From Chlorobiota bacterium (lineage in GTDB: Bacteria > Bacteroidota > Bacteroidia > Bacteroidales > JAADGE01), in contig JAADDR010000168.1 of assembly GCA_013153865.1 (NCBI GenBank), positions 1 through 39,201 of the forward strand: a DNA stretch of 39,201 bases, in the 5' to 3' direction. Below, in pieces: positions 24,950-32,365 of the stretch. The notes beneath the pieces were generated by a model, which was not told the origin of the DNA, made no database searches, and worked only from the letters and a program-made list of their open reading frames with translations. The position numbers were made by a program, and so were the translations under genes. Position 1 is the first letter of the stretch; each line of letters opens with the position of its first letter.

Positions 24950-25381
24950 TTAAATGCCCGTATGCCCGAATCCTCCGGTTCCTCTTTCGGTTTCGGTTAG
25001 TGTTTCGACTTCAGTAAGTTCAACTTTTTCGTATTTTGATATTATCATTTGGCATATACGTTCTCCGTCTTTTACGGTAAAATCTTTATCGGAAAGGTTT
25101 ATCAGTATAACTCCTATTTCTCCTCTGTAATCGGCATCAATGGTTCCCGGAGCGTTTACTATGCTTATTCCGTGTTTGTATGCGAGTCCGCTTCTCGGTC
25201 GTATTTGAGCTTCGTATCCTTCCGGAAGTTCTATAAAAAGCCCTGTTTTTATTAGCTTTCTTTCCAGAGGCTTTAATGTTACGGGCTTGTCGATGTCGGC
25301 TCTTAAGTCCATACCTGCCGACATTCGAGTTTCATAAGCGGGGAGGTTGTGTTTTGATTTATTTACTATTTTTATTTTCAT
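24950..25381 (-). CDS. dut: dUTP diphosphatase (trimeric dUTPase)
   Basis: Dut converts dUTP to dUMP and pyrophosphate, preventing uracil misincorporation and supplying thymidylate synthesis. At 143 residues it is of normal length. All five dUTPase motifs are present: [32 protein letters not shown] with the catalytic Asp, RICQMII, and the C-terminal [11 protein letters not shown]. First gene of a three-gene run with rdgB and porZ. It is divergent from the MFS gene over 108 bp, in which I find no exact promoter match for either direction. Confidence 0.98.
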   Translation of the reverse strand: MKIKIVNKSKHNLPAYETRMSAGMDLRADIDKPVTLKPLERKLIKTGLFIELPEGYEAQIRPRSGLAYKHGISIVNAPGTIDADYRGEIGVILINLSDKDFTVKDGERICQMIISKYEKVELTEVETLTETERGTGGFGHTGI

Positions 25382-25489
25382 ATTTTTATTGATTTTTAAA
25401 GTTCCGAATATTATAAAAAAAATTTTATAAAACCGAATGAATTTACGTTATTTGTTTTTTATTTTAAATCATATAAAAACTGAATAATA

Positions 25490-26935
25490 ATGACAGAGAA
25501 AATTAAACAATCGTTAAGAGACTCTAAAGGTGCTCGTTGGCTGGCATTGGGAATTCTTTCTTTTACAATGTTTGCCGGATATTTATTTACGGAAATTATT
25601 TCTCCCATAAAACCTTTGCTTGAATCAACCTACGGTTGGACCAGTTCCGATTTCGGGACGGTTGTAAGTGCATACGGTTGGTTTAATGTATTTTTTCTTG
25701 CACTGATATTTGTCGGAATATTGCTTGATAAATTCGGTATTCGTTTCAGCACTATGAGTTCTGCCGGAATTATGGTATTGGGTGCATTGATTAAATATTA
25801 CTCTTTTGCGGGTAATTTTGATCCTCAAGCAACAATTTTAGGAATGAATATTCGTGTGTTTTATGCTTCTATCGGATATGCCTTGTTCGGAGTAGGGGTA
25901 GAATATGCCGGTATAACGGTATCAAAAGCGGTTGTAAAATGGTTTAAAGGAAAAGAAATGGCTTTAGCCATGGGAATGCAGGTTGCGATAGCACGCTTGG
26001 GATCTTTTGTACCTTTGGCTTTCGGAGCCAAAATTGCAAAAACAATAGATATTCCCAATTATATTTTGTTGGGTGTAGTTTTTTTGGTAATAGGTTTAGT
26101 TGCTTTCTTTGTTTATAATACTATGGATAAGAAATTAGATAAGGAAATAGGAGTAAGTGAGGAAAAAAGCGACGAAGATGATTTTAAACTTTCTGATTTA
26201 AAAGAGATATTTTCAAATCGGGCATTTTGGTATATTGCAATATTATGTGTGTTGTTTTACGGAGCAGTTTTTCCGTTTTATAAATACGGACCGGATTTAA
26301 TGGTTAATAAATTCGGAGTTCCTGATGATTGGGCAGGTTTAATTCCCAGTTTAGTTCCTTTCGGAACAATATTTTTGACTCCGTTTTTCGGCGGAATATA
26401 CGATAAAAAAGGGAAAGGTGCTACAATTATGATTATAGGAGCAGTTATGTTGATTATTGTACATGTAATTTATTATTTACCTTTTATTACTAATCTTTAT
26501 GTTGCCGTTGCTAATGCAATTTTACTCGGAATAGCATTTTCTTTGGTTCCTTCTGCAATGTGGCCTTCGGTTCCTAAAATTATTCCGGAGAAACAGCTCG
26601 GAAGTGCTTATGCTGCCATATTTTATATACAAAATTGGGGGCTGATGGGAATACCGTTTGTTGTAGGAAAAGTTTTAGATAAAACAAACCCGAAAGTTGT
26701 TCAAGCTATAAAAGATTTAAATGCCGAATTAACCGCCCAAGGATTAACTCCCGACCAAATTCAGAGTAAGATTACCGAGCTTAAAGCAGCAGGAGAATTT
26801 CCTCTTTATAACTACGAAACGACTTGGTTAATTTATGTAGGGTTAACTGTTTTGGCATTGGTATTTGCATATCTTCTTAAAGTTGAAGATAAGAAAAAAG
26901 GTTACGGGTTGGAATTACCTAATATTGAAAAATAA
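25490..26935 (+). CDS. MFS transporter, oxalate/formate- or nitrate-like group
   Basis: The 481-residue inner-membrane protein has about twelve transmembrane segments in two halves with a cytoplasmic central loop (about 205-235, rich in Lys and Asp: KKLDKEIGVSEEKSDEDDFK). The loop GILLDKFGIRF between helices 2 and 3 is a variant of the MFS motif GxLaDrxGrR. A polar insertion (about 405-440) lies before the last helices. Overall layout is like MFS_1 anion or organic-acid transporters of the oxalate/formate type. The substrate cannot be told from sequence and no catabolic neighbour gives a hint. It ends at a terminator that overlaps the tRNA-Val promoter. Confidence 0.9.
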   Translation: MTEKIKQSLRDSKGARWLALGILSFTMFAGYLFTEIISPIKPLLESTYGWTSSDFGTVVSAYGWFNVFFLALIFVGILLDKFGIRFSTMSSAGIMVLGALIKYYSFAGNFDPQATILGMNIRVFYASIGYALFGVGVEYAGITVSKAVVKWFKGKEMALAMGMQVAIARLGSFVPLAFGAKIAKTIDIPNYILLGVVFLVIGLVAFFVYNTMDKKLDKEIGVSEEKSDEDDFKLSDLKEIFSNRAFWYIAILCVLFYGAVFPFYKYGPDLMVNKFGVPDDWAGLIPSLVPFGTIFLTPFFGGIYDKKGKGATIMIIGAVMLIIVHVIYYLPFITNLYVAVANAILLGIAFSLVPSAMWPSVPKIIPEKQLGSAYAAIFYIQNWGLMGIPFVVGKVLDKTNPKVVQAIKDLNAELTAQGLTPDQIQSKITELKAAGEFPLYNYETTWLIYVGLTVLALVFAYLLKVEDKKKGYGLELPNIEK

Positions 26936-26949
26936 AATAAAAAATATTA

Positions 26950-26981
26950 AAAAACCGCTTGTTTATTTGCAGGCGGTTTTT
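26950..26981 (+). terminator. Terminator after the MFS gene
   Basis: Stem AAAAACCGCTTG (26950-26961) and CAGGCGGTTTTT (26970-26981), with one G-U pair and an 8-nt loop. It lies 14 bp after the stop. Confidence 0.85.
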
Positions 26982-26988
26982 AATTTTG
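26959..26988 (+). promoter_or_regulatory. Promoter for tRNA-Val, overlapping the MFS terminator
   Basis: TTG at 26959-26961 and TAATTTTG at 26981-26988 are spaced by 19 bp. Transcription would start near 26995, only a few bases before the mature tRNA 5' end at 26998. The -33 element lies in the 5' arm of the terminator stem. Confidence 0.6.
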
Positions 26989-26997
26989 CGGAAAAAT

Positions 26998-27072
26998 GAT
27001 CCTTTAGCTCAGTTGGTTTAGAGCGCTTGCTTGACAGGCAAGAGGTCGGCAGTTCAAATCTGCCAAGGATCA
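26998..27072 (+). tRNA. tRNA-Val (anticodon GAC)
   Basis: Acceptor GATCCTT pairs with AAGGATC, D-arm GCTCAGTTGGTTTAGAGC, anticodon stem CTTGC/GCAAG with loop TTGACAG (anticodon GAC), variable loop AGGTC, T-arm GGCAGTTCAAATCTGCC, discriminator A at 27072. CCA is not encoded. Decodes GUC and GUU. Confidence 0.95.
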
Positions 27073-27075
27073 CTT

Positions 27076-27118
27076 AAAAAAAGACTTGCGTATATGTTTA
27101 TGCAGGTCTTTTTTTTTG
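27076..27118 (+). terminator. Terminator after tRNA-Val
   Basis: A7-GACTTGC (27076-27089) pairs with GCAGGTC-T run (27102-27118) with one G-U pair and a loop of about 12 nt. T-rich tails occur on both strands. Confidence 0.85.
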
Positions 27119-27207
27119 ATATAATTTATTTTTTTGTCTGAAATTAAAAAGCGGTTTATGTGTTTTATAATAGTAAATTTACTTTTTTTTATCACGTTTC
27201 TAATATC

Positions 27208-27215
27208 TATATTTG
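27208..27215 (+). promoter_or_regulatory. -7 element of the nhaD promoter
   Basis: TATATTTG matches TAnnTTTG; the -33 region is T-rich without a TTTG. Transcript start near 27222 leaves about 36 nt to the ATG. Confidence 0.5.
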
Positions 27216-27258
27216 CATATGTTTAAATTTTATTTTTAAATCTAAAAATCAGTAGGTT

Positions 27259-28887
27259 ATGTTTATTTTAATGGTTGTTATTTTTATTCTGGGGTATATT
27301 ATGATAGCATTGGAGCACCCTATAAAAATTGATAAAGCGGCTTCCGCTTTGCTTATGGGGGCTGTATTGTGGGCAATATACGCATTCAACGGACAAGAAA
27401 TTTTGAGCTTGGGATACAGTCGTGCATGGCAACATTTCAGCGAAATGAACCCGGAATTATCCGGAACGGCAGAAGGGATAAAAGAATTTATAACTAAGCA
27501 TGATGTTATGGAACATCTTGCGGATATATCGACTATACTTTTCTTTTTGCTCGGTGCAATGACTATAGTAGAAATAGTTGACCAGCATGAAGGATTTAAA
27601 ATTATTACCGACAGAATTAAGACCACCAAAAAAGTGAAATTGTTGTGGGTCTTGAGTATTCTGACTTTTTTTATGTCTGCTGTTTTAGATAACTTAACAA
27701 CAACAATTGTTATAATAGCTTTATTAAGAAAATTGGTTGACGATAAACAAACAAGATGGTTTTTTGCGGCAATGGTTGTAGTAGCCGCAAACGCAGGAGG
27801 AGCTTTTTCTCCTATCGGAGATGTTACAACCATTATGCTTTGGATAGGAGGGCAGGTTACCACGGCTAATATTATAATGAAATTGTTTATTCCGAGTTTA
27901 TTTACAATGATAATACCGTTGCTTCTTTTATCATTTACTTTAAAAGGAGAAGTAACCAGACCCGAAAACGTGCCTGCCGGTGAAGATGAAGTTACCACTA
28001 CACCTAAACAACAAATTATAATGCTTGTAATGGGAGTATCCGCTTTATTGTTTGTGCCGGTTTTTAAAACAGTAACTCATTTACCTCCTTATCTCGGAAT
28101 GCTTCTAGGACTGAGCATTATTTGGATAGCAACGGAAATCATGCATAAAAAAGCCAAATCTAATTATGAAGGAGATTTTAAATTGTCGGTAAATACTATT
28201 CTTACAAGAGTAGATGTACCTACAATTTTCTTTTTCCTCGGAATATTAACCGCCGTTGCAGCTTTAGAATCGGCAGGACATTTAGATTTGCTTGCAACAT
28301 CTCTTAAAGACTGGGGACTCGGAGTATATCCCGTTGCAATTATTATCGGATTACTGTCATCAGTTGTGGATAACGTTCCGTTGGTAGCAGCTTCAATGGG
28401 TATGTATCCGATAGATCCTTTTCATGTTCAATATATGCAAGACGGAATATTTTGGGAATTAATTGCTTATACGGCAGGAACCGGCGGAAGTATTTTAATT
28501 ATCGGCTCTGCTGCCGGAGTTGCGGCAATGGGTATGGAAAAAATAGATTTTATTTGGTATATGAAGAAAATAAGTTTGTTGGCTTTACTCGGATTCTTTG
28601 CCGGTGCGGGAACTTATTATATTCAAGAGATGTTTATGCAGGAAGGACTTGAAGCAAAAATTATTTCTTTTGATAAAATACCGGCTAAAGCACAAGAAAA
28701 AATAACAGCCGACTTTTCCGATTATACCGTAAAAGATGTAGAAAAATATATTGAGGGAGGAAAAGAACTTGTCGGATATGTTGTTGAAGCCGAAAAAGAC
28801 GGAAAGCTATATGATATTCGGTTTGATAAAGACGGAAAATTTATGGAAGTTAAAGATGACGTAGAATCTCCTCACGAGTTAAATTAA
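27259..28887 (+). CDS. nhaD: NhaD-type sodium/proton antiporter with C-terminal PepSY-like domain
   Basis: NhaD exports Na+ or Li+ in exchange for protons across the inner membrane. The membrane part (about residues 1-465) has 11-13 hydrophobic segments and typical signatures: ILFFLLGAMTIVEIVDQHEGF, VLDNLTTTIVIIALLRK, NAGGAFSPIGDVTTIMLW and VVDNVPLVAASMGMYP. After the last helix comes an extra soluble region of about 75 residues (about 465-540). It contains KIPAKAQEKITADFSDY and LYDIRFDKDGKFMEVKDD, which looks like a PepSY-like (PF11396-type) repeat. By topology this tail could face either side; this is not resolved here. Monocistronic, with its own promoter and a strong terminator. Confidence 0.93.
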   Translation: MFILMVVIFILGYIMIALEHPIKIDKAASALLMGAVLWAIYAFNGQEILSLGYSRAWQHFSEMNPELSGTAEGIKEFITKHDVMEHLADISTILFFLLGAMTIVEIVDQHEGFKIITDRIKTTKKVKLLWVLSILTFFMSAVLDNLTTTIVIIALLRKLVDDKQTRWFFAAMVVVAANAGGAFSPIGDVTTIMLWIGGQVTTANIIMKLFIPSLFTMIIPLLLLSFTLKGEVTRPENVPAGEDEVTTTPKQQIIMLVMGVSALLFVPVFKTVTHLPPYLGMLLGLSIIWIATEIMHKKAKSNYEGDFKLSVNTILTRVDVPTIFFFLGILTAVAALESAGHLDLLATSLKDWGLGVYPVAIIIGLLSSVVDNVPLVAASMGMYPIDPFHVQYMQDGIFWELIAYTAGTGGSILIIGSAAGVAAMGMEKIDFIWYMKKISLLALLGFFAGAGTYYIQEMFMQEGLEAKIISFDKIPAKAQEKITADFSDYTVKDVEKYIEGGKELVGYVVEAEKDGKLYDIRFDKDGKFMEVKDDVESPHELN

Positions 28888-28911
28888 GAAATTTTTTTAC
28901 AGATATTTACT

Positions 28912-28943
28912 GCGAGCATTATGTTGTGTAATGCTCGCTTTTT
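28912..28943 (+). terminator. Terminator after nhaD
   Basis: Perfect 10-bp stem GCGAGCATTA (28912-28921) and TAATGCTCGC (28929-28938), 7-nt loop, followed by a T-run. It lies between nhaD and map, with the map -7 element 19 bp beyond the hairpin. Confidence 0.92.
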
Positions 28944-28956
28944 ATTTATTTAGTTT

Positions 28957-28964
28957 TATATTTG
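28957..28964 (+). promoter_or_regulatory. -7 element of the map promoter
   Basis: TATATTTG matches TAnnTTTG, 21 bp before the ATG at 28986. The -33 position would fall in the nhaD terminator and shows no TTTG. Confidence 0.5.
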
Positions 28965-28985
28965 CAATCGAACATTTAAGAAAAA

Positions 28986-29777
28986 ATGATTTACGTAAAA
29001 ACAAAAGAAGAAATAGAATTAATGCGCGAAAGTGCATTGGCGGTATCAAGAACTTTAGCATTAATAGCCGAGTATATAGACGAAGGAGTTACTACCGGCA
29101 GATTAGATAAACTTGCGGAAGAATTTATAAGAGACAACGGCGGCGAACCCTCATTTAAAGGGTATCACGGTTTTCCGGCTACATTATGTATGTCTGTTAA
29201 CGAAGAAGTAGTACACGGTATTCCGGGTAAATATGCTCTAAAAAGCGGAGATGTTATTTCTGTTGATTGCGGAGTATATAAAAACGGGTTTCACGGAGAT
29301 CATGCTTACTCTTTTAAAATAGGAAATGTAAAACCCGAAGTTTCAAAATTACTGAAAATTACCAAAGAATCTTTATATAAAGGTATAGAAGCGGCAAAAA
29401 CAGGAAACAGAATCGGAGATATAGGATTTGCAATTCAAGATTATGTCCGGAAACACGGTTACTCGGTGGTCAGAGAACTTACGGGGCACGGTTTGGGGCG
29501 AGAGCTTCATGAAGAACCTCCCGTACCCAATTACGGTAAAAGAGGGAGAGGCGCAAAAATTACGGAAGGTATGGTAATAGCAATTGAACCGATGATTAAT
29601 CTCGGGAAAAAAAACGTTCGACAATTAGCCGACGGATGGACTATAGTTACCGAAGACAAAAAACCTTCGGCTCATTTCGAGCATGATATAGCAATAATAA
29701 ACGGACAGCCGGAAATATTATCCACCTTTGAATATTTAGAAGATGTTTTAAGGAAAAGAGGAATGGAAATAAGCTGA
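28986..29777 (+). CDS. map: Methionine aminopeptidase, type I
   Basis: Map removes the initiator methionine from nascent proteins. At 263 residues it is the single-domain bacterial form without an N-terminal zinc-finger extension. The five metal ligands of the pita-bread fold are visible: Asp in ISVDCGVYKNG, Asp in FHGDHAYSF, His in ELTGHGLGRELHEEP, Glu in IAIEPMINLG and Glu in SAHFEHDIAI. The substrate-pocket His is in GYHGFPATLCMSVNEEVVHG. It is not in the usual ribosomal-protein/secY operon position of many bacteria but stands alone after nhaD. Confidence 0.97.
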   Translation: MIYVKTKEEIELMRESALAVSRTLALIAEYIDEGVTTGRLDKLAEEFIRDNGGEPSFKGYHGFPATLCMSVNEEVVHGIPGKYALKSGDVISVDCGVYKNGFHGDHAYSFKIGNVKPEVSKLLKITKESLYKGIEAAKTGNRIGDIGFAIQDYVRKHGYSVVRELTGHGLGRELHEEPPVPNYGKRGRGAKITEGMVIAIEPMINLGKKNVRQLADGWTIVTEDKKPSAHFEHDIAIINGQPEILSTFEYLEDVLRKRGMEIS

Positions 29778-29780
29778 TAT

Positions 29781-29819
29781 AAAAAAGACACGAATATATC
29801 AACTCTCGTGTCTTCTTTT
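29781..29819 (-). terminator. Bidirectional terminator, best on the minus strand
   Basis: Stem AAGACACGA (29785-29793) and TCGTGTCTT (29806-29814), 12-nt loop. On the minus strand the stem is followed by an unbroken T-run (the complement of A residues 29781-29786); on the plus strand the run is interrupted (cTTTT). It therefore ends map and, more efficiently, any transcript coming from 29857-29955 on the minus strand. Confidence 0.85.
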
Positions 29820-29856
29820 AACGATAATTAAAATTTAATTATGAGAATCACAATGT

Positions 29857-29955
29857 TTACGCTTTTTCTACTAATTTAATGAATTTTTCCAATAATTCAT
29901 CAACAACTACTTCGGTATCGCTCTGGCTTTGATTATTTTTTACTTGTTCATTCAT
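29857..29955 (-). CDS. Candidate small protein of 32 residues
   Basis: The minus strand encodes ATG (29953-29955) to TAA (29857-29859), 32 residues. The N-terminal half is polar (MNEQVKNNQSQSD); the C-terminal half (DELLEKFIKLVEKA) would form an amphipathic helix. It occupies a 337-bp gap between map and bcp that otherwise holds only a terminator and the bcp promoter. A terminator with a perfect minus-strand T-run lies 38 bp downstream, which suggests a real minus-strand transcript. No exact TAnnTTTG promoter is visible upstream; TATCTTAA near 29997-30004 is two bases off. Not recognised, and too short to be sure; coding status is an inference. Confidence 0.4.
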   Translation of the reverse strand: MNEQVKNNQSQSDTEVVVDELLEKFIKLVEKA

Positions 29956-30086
29956 AGCTTTCGGGATTTTAAAGATTTAAGGTTGCTTTCTGTTTTAAGA
30001 TACGTAATTCGGACAAAAAGGTTTCATTTTTTCTTAAAAAAATGCGAAAAAAATGAAAAGAAAATTTTAAAAGCCGAAATTTCCGT

Positions 30087-30094
30087 TAATTTTG
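30087..30094 (+). promoter_or_regulatory. -7 element of the bcp-recA promoter
   Basis: TAATTTTG matches TAnnTTTG, 20 bp before the bcp ATG at 30115. The -33 is weak. I see no SOS-box-like palindrome in front of bcp or recA. Confidence 0.5.
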
Positions 30095-30114
30095 TAGTAA
30101 AAAAATATTAATTT

Positions 30115-30561
30115 ATGATAACACTGAAAGAAGGAGACAAAGCTCCCTGTATTGAAAAAATAACAGATTTAAAAAAACTGAAAGGCAAAAAACTTATTTT
30201 ATATTTTTATCCCAAAGACAATACTCCCGGATGCACCAACGAAGCGTTAAACCTCAAAGAACATTACGAAGAACTTAAAAAAGACGGCTTCGAGGTTATC
30301 GGCGTAAGTCCCGATTCGGAAGAAAAACATAAAAAATTTGCAGAAAAATATAACCTTCCGTTTAAGTTAATACCTGATACCGATAAAGAAATATTAAAAA
30401 AATTCGGTGTTTGGGGCGAAAAAAAGATGTACGGAAGAACTTACGAAGGTGTTCATCGCACAACTTTTATCATAGATGAAAACGGGACAATAATAAAGAT
30501 ATTTCCTAAAGTGAAAACAAAAGAACATTACGAACAAATAATGAAAGCATTAAACAATTAA
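30115..30561 (+). CDS. bcp: Thiol peroxidase (BCP/PrxQ-type peroxiredoxin)
   Basis: This 148-residue peroxiredoxin reduces peroxides in the cytoplasm using thioredoxin or a similar donor. The active site reads [17 protein letters not shown], with peroxidatic Cys40. Most two-Cys BCPs have a resolving Cys five residues later (CTxEAC); here that position is Leu45. The only other Cys is Cys12 (APCIEK), so the enzyme is either a one-Cys form or resolves in an unusual way. [21 protein letters not shown] and [12 protein letters not shown] are typical of the family. It is 4 bp upstream of recA and shares its promoter. Confidence 0.95.
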   Translation: MITLKEGDKAPCIEKITDLKKLKGKKLILYFYPKDNTPGCTNEALNLKEHYEELKKDGFEVIGVSPDSEEKHKKFAEKYNLPFKLIPDTDKEILKKFGVWGEKKMYGRTYEGVHRTTFIIDENGTIIKIFPKVKTKEHYEQIMKALNN

Positions 30562-30565
30562 CAAT

Positions 30566-31585
30566 ATGGCAAAAAAAGAACAAGATATTAAAGCCGCAAA
30601 ATTACAGGCATTACAGTCAACACTTAATAAAATAGACAAAGAATACGGAAAAGGTACCGTCATGAAATTGGATTCTGCAGCCGTAGCCGATATCCCGGCT
30701 ATATCGACAGGTTCCATAGGATTGGACTATGCACTCGGAATAGGAGGAGTACCTCGCGGAAGAGTTATAGAAATTTACGGTCCGGAATCCTCCGGAAAAA
30801 CAACTCTGGCACTTCATATTATTGCCGAAGCTCAAAAACAAGACGGTATTGCCGCTTTTATTGACGCAGAACATGCTTTTGACAGTTATTACGCCAAAAA
30901 TTTAGGAATTGACATTGATAACCTGCTGATATCTCAGCCCGATAACGGCGAACAAGCTCTCGAAATTACGGACCATTTAATACGTTCGGGTGCCGTTGAC
31001 GTTATAGTTATAGATTCGGTTGCGGCACTTACACCCAGAGCCGAAATCGAGGGAGATATGGGCGACTCAAAAATGGGACTGCAAGCACGACTGATGTCTC
31101 AAGCATTAAGAAAACTGACTTCGACAATAGGCAAAACCAATACATGCGTTATTTTTATCAATCAATTACGCGAAAAAATAGGAGTAATGTTCGGAAATCC
31201 CGAAACCACAACCGGAGGGAATGCCTTAAAATTTTATGCTTCGGTTAGACTTGACGTAAGAAGAATAGGACAAATAAAAGACGATACGGATGTTACCGGA
31301 AATAAAACTCGAGTAAAAGTAGTAAAAAACAAAGTAGCTCCGCCTTTCAAAAAAGCCGAATTTGATATTATATACGGAGAAGGAATTTCCAAAACGGGTG
31401 AAATAACAGATTTGGGCGTAGAATATAACATTATACAAAAAAGCGGTTCATGGTACAGTTACGGAGATACAAAATTAGGACAAGGTCGCGAAGCTGTTAA
31501 AAAAATATTATCAGACAATATCGAGCTTGCGGAAGAAATAGAAAATAAAATAAGAGAACGCTTAAAAAACGGCAGTCCGGAATAA
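30566..31585 (+). CDS. recA: Recombinase RecA
   Basis: RecA forms filaments on single-stranded DNA for strand exchange and SOS signalling. At 339 residues it matches the bacterial family. Walker A is GPESSGKTT (about residues 72-80), Walker B is [10 protein letters not shown], loop L1 includes [16 protein letters not shown], and loop L2 runs through [31 protein letters not shown]. The C-terminal domain ends in the usual acidic-basic helix without an extended acidic tail. It follows bcp by 4 bp and is probably co-transcribed with it; no LexA-type operator is visible near it. It converges on the methyltransferase gene with 8 bp between stops. Confidence 0.99.
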   Translation: MAKKEQDIKAAKLQALQSTLNKIDKEYGKGTVMKLDSAAVADIPAISTGSIGLDYALGIGGVPRGRVIEIYGPESSGKTTLALHIIAEAQKQDGIAAFIDAEHAFDSYYAKNLGIDIDNLLISQPDNGEQALEITDHLIRSGAVDVIVIDSVAALTPRAEIEGDMGDSKMGLQARLMSQALRKLTSTIGKTNTCVIFINQLREKIGVMFGNPETTTGGNALKFYASVRLDVRRIGQIKDDTDVTGNKTRVKVVKNKVAPPFKKAEFDIIYGEGISKTGEITDLGVEYNIIQKSGSWYSYGDTKLGQGREAVKKILSDNIELAEEIENKIRERLKNGSPE

Positions 31586-31593
31586 AAATAAAA

Positions 31594-32349
31594 TTAATAC
31601 AACAATCGTCTTTTAAATTCGGATACGATAATTGCCGCGGCAACTGAGGCATTGAGAGATTCTCCGGTTTCGGATTCATTAAAACGGGGAATGTAAAGCC
31701 GGGTTTTTATATACCCGGCAATCGTTTCCGATATTCCGTTTCCTTCATTGCCTATTACAATTATGCCTTTGCGGCTTAATTTCGTTTCGTAAATATTACT
31801 GCCGTTTAAAAATGTACCGTAAACAGGCAAATCAGGAGGCAGGTTTTTGAAAAAATCTTTTCCCGTATAATGAACTTTTACCGAAGCAACGGCACCCGCA
31901 GTTGCCTGAACTGTTTTCGGATTGTAAACATCGGCGGTATCTTTAGAGCAAAAAATATTCTTTATGCCGAACCAGTCGGCAGTTCGTATAACAGTCCCGA
32001 GATTTCCGGGGTTTTGCAACCCGTCAAGATATAAGCTTAAAGATTCCGAAATTGTTTTTAAGTCCGTATCATACTTCGGAATTTCAAAAACACCTATTAT
32101 TTCGGGAGCGGTTTTAAGAAAACTTATTTTCTTAATATCAGAATAATTCGTTTCTATAAACTCAAATTCGTTATTGTTTTTCGGTAAATTAATATTTTTA
32201 TTTACAGAAATTATAAATTTCGGCTTGATTTCCGATTTAAGCAGTTCCGAAACAGATTTTTTACCTTCGGCAATAAATAAATTATGTTTTATTCTGAATT
32301 TTCTTAATTTTAAAGAATTAAAAAATTTAATTTTGTTTTTTGATAACAT
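31594..32349 (-). CDS. SpoU/TrmH-family RNA 2'-O-methyltransferase
   Basis: The 251-residue protein has the N-terminal SpoU-associated RNA-binding part (FNSLKLRKFRIKHNLFIAEGKKSV, about residues 10-33) and the C-terminal knotted SPOUT domain. The three SpoU motifs are LDGLQNPGNLGTVIRTADWFG, IVIGNEGNGISE and, near the end, LYIPRFNE...GESLNASVAAAI. Members methylate ribose in rRNA or tRNA with S-adenosylmethionine; the specific target is not determinable. Its start codon is only 16 bp from the start of tamL on the other strand, and the probable tamL promoter lies inside its first codons. Confidence 0.93.
   Translation of the reverse strand: MLSKNKIKFFNSLKLRKFRIKHNLFIAEGKKSVSELLKSEIKPKFIISVNKNINLPKNNNEFEFIETNYSDIKKISFLKTAPEIIGVFEIPKYDTDLKTISESLSLYLDGLQNPGNLGTVIRTADWFGIKNIFCSKDTADVYNPKTVQATAGAVASVKVHYTGKDFFKNLPPDLPVYGTFLNGSNIYETKLSRKGIIVIGNEGNGISETIAGYIKTRLYIPRFNESETGESLNASVAAAIIVSEFKRRLLY
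32328..32335 (+). promoter_or_regulatory. -7 element of the tamL promoter, inside the methyltransferase gene
   Basis: TAATTTTG matches TAnnTTTG and lies 31 bp before the tamL ATG (32366), within the first codons of the divergent methyltransferase gene. No clear -33 TTTG. Confidence 0.45.
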
Positions 32350-32365
32350 AGGAAACCGAAATTAT

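Noticed and set aside
27249-27998. 249-codon frame on the minus strand opposite nhaD
   Set aside because: It lies entirely inside nhaD apart from 10 bp, and the nhaD frame has clear antiporter motifs; this is an antisense shadow.
29929-30111. 60-codon frame on the + strand between map and bcp
   Set aside because: Composition is AT-driven, it runs over the bcp promoter and has no recognisable sequence; the opposite-strand 32-codon frame with a terminator is better supported.
32174-32365. Upstream extension of tamL (64 codons)
   Set aside because: It translates the reverse of the methyltransferase gene and would destroy the lipoprotein signal that begins at ATG 32366.
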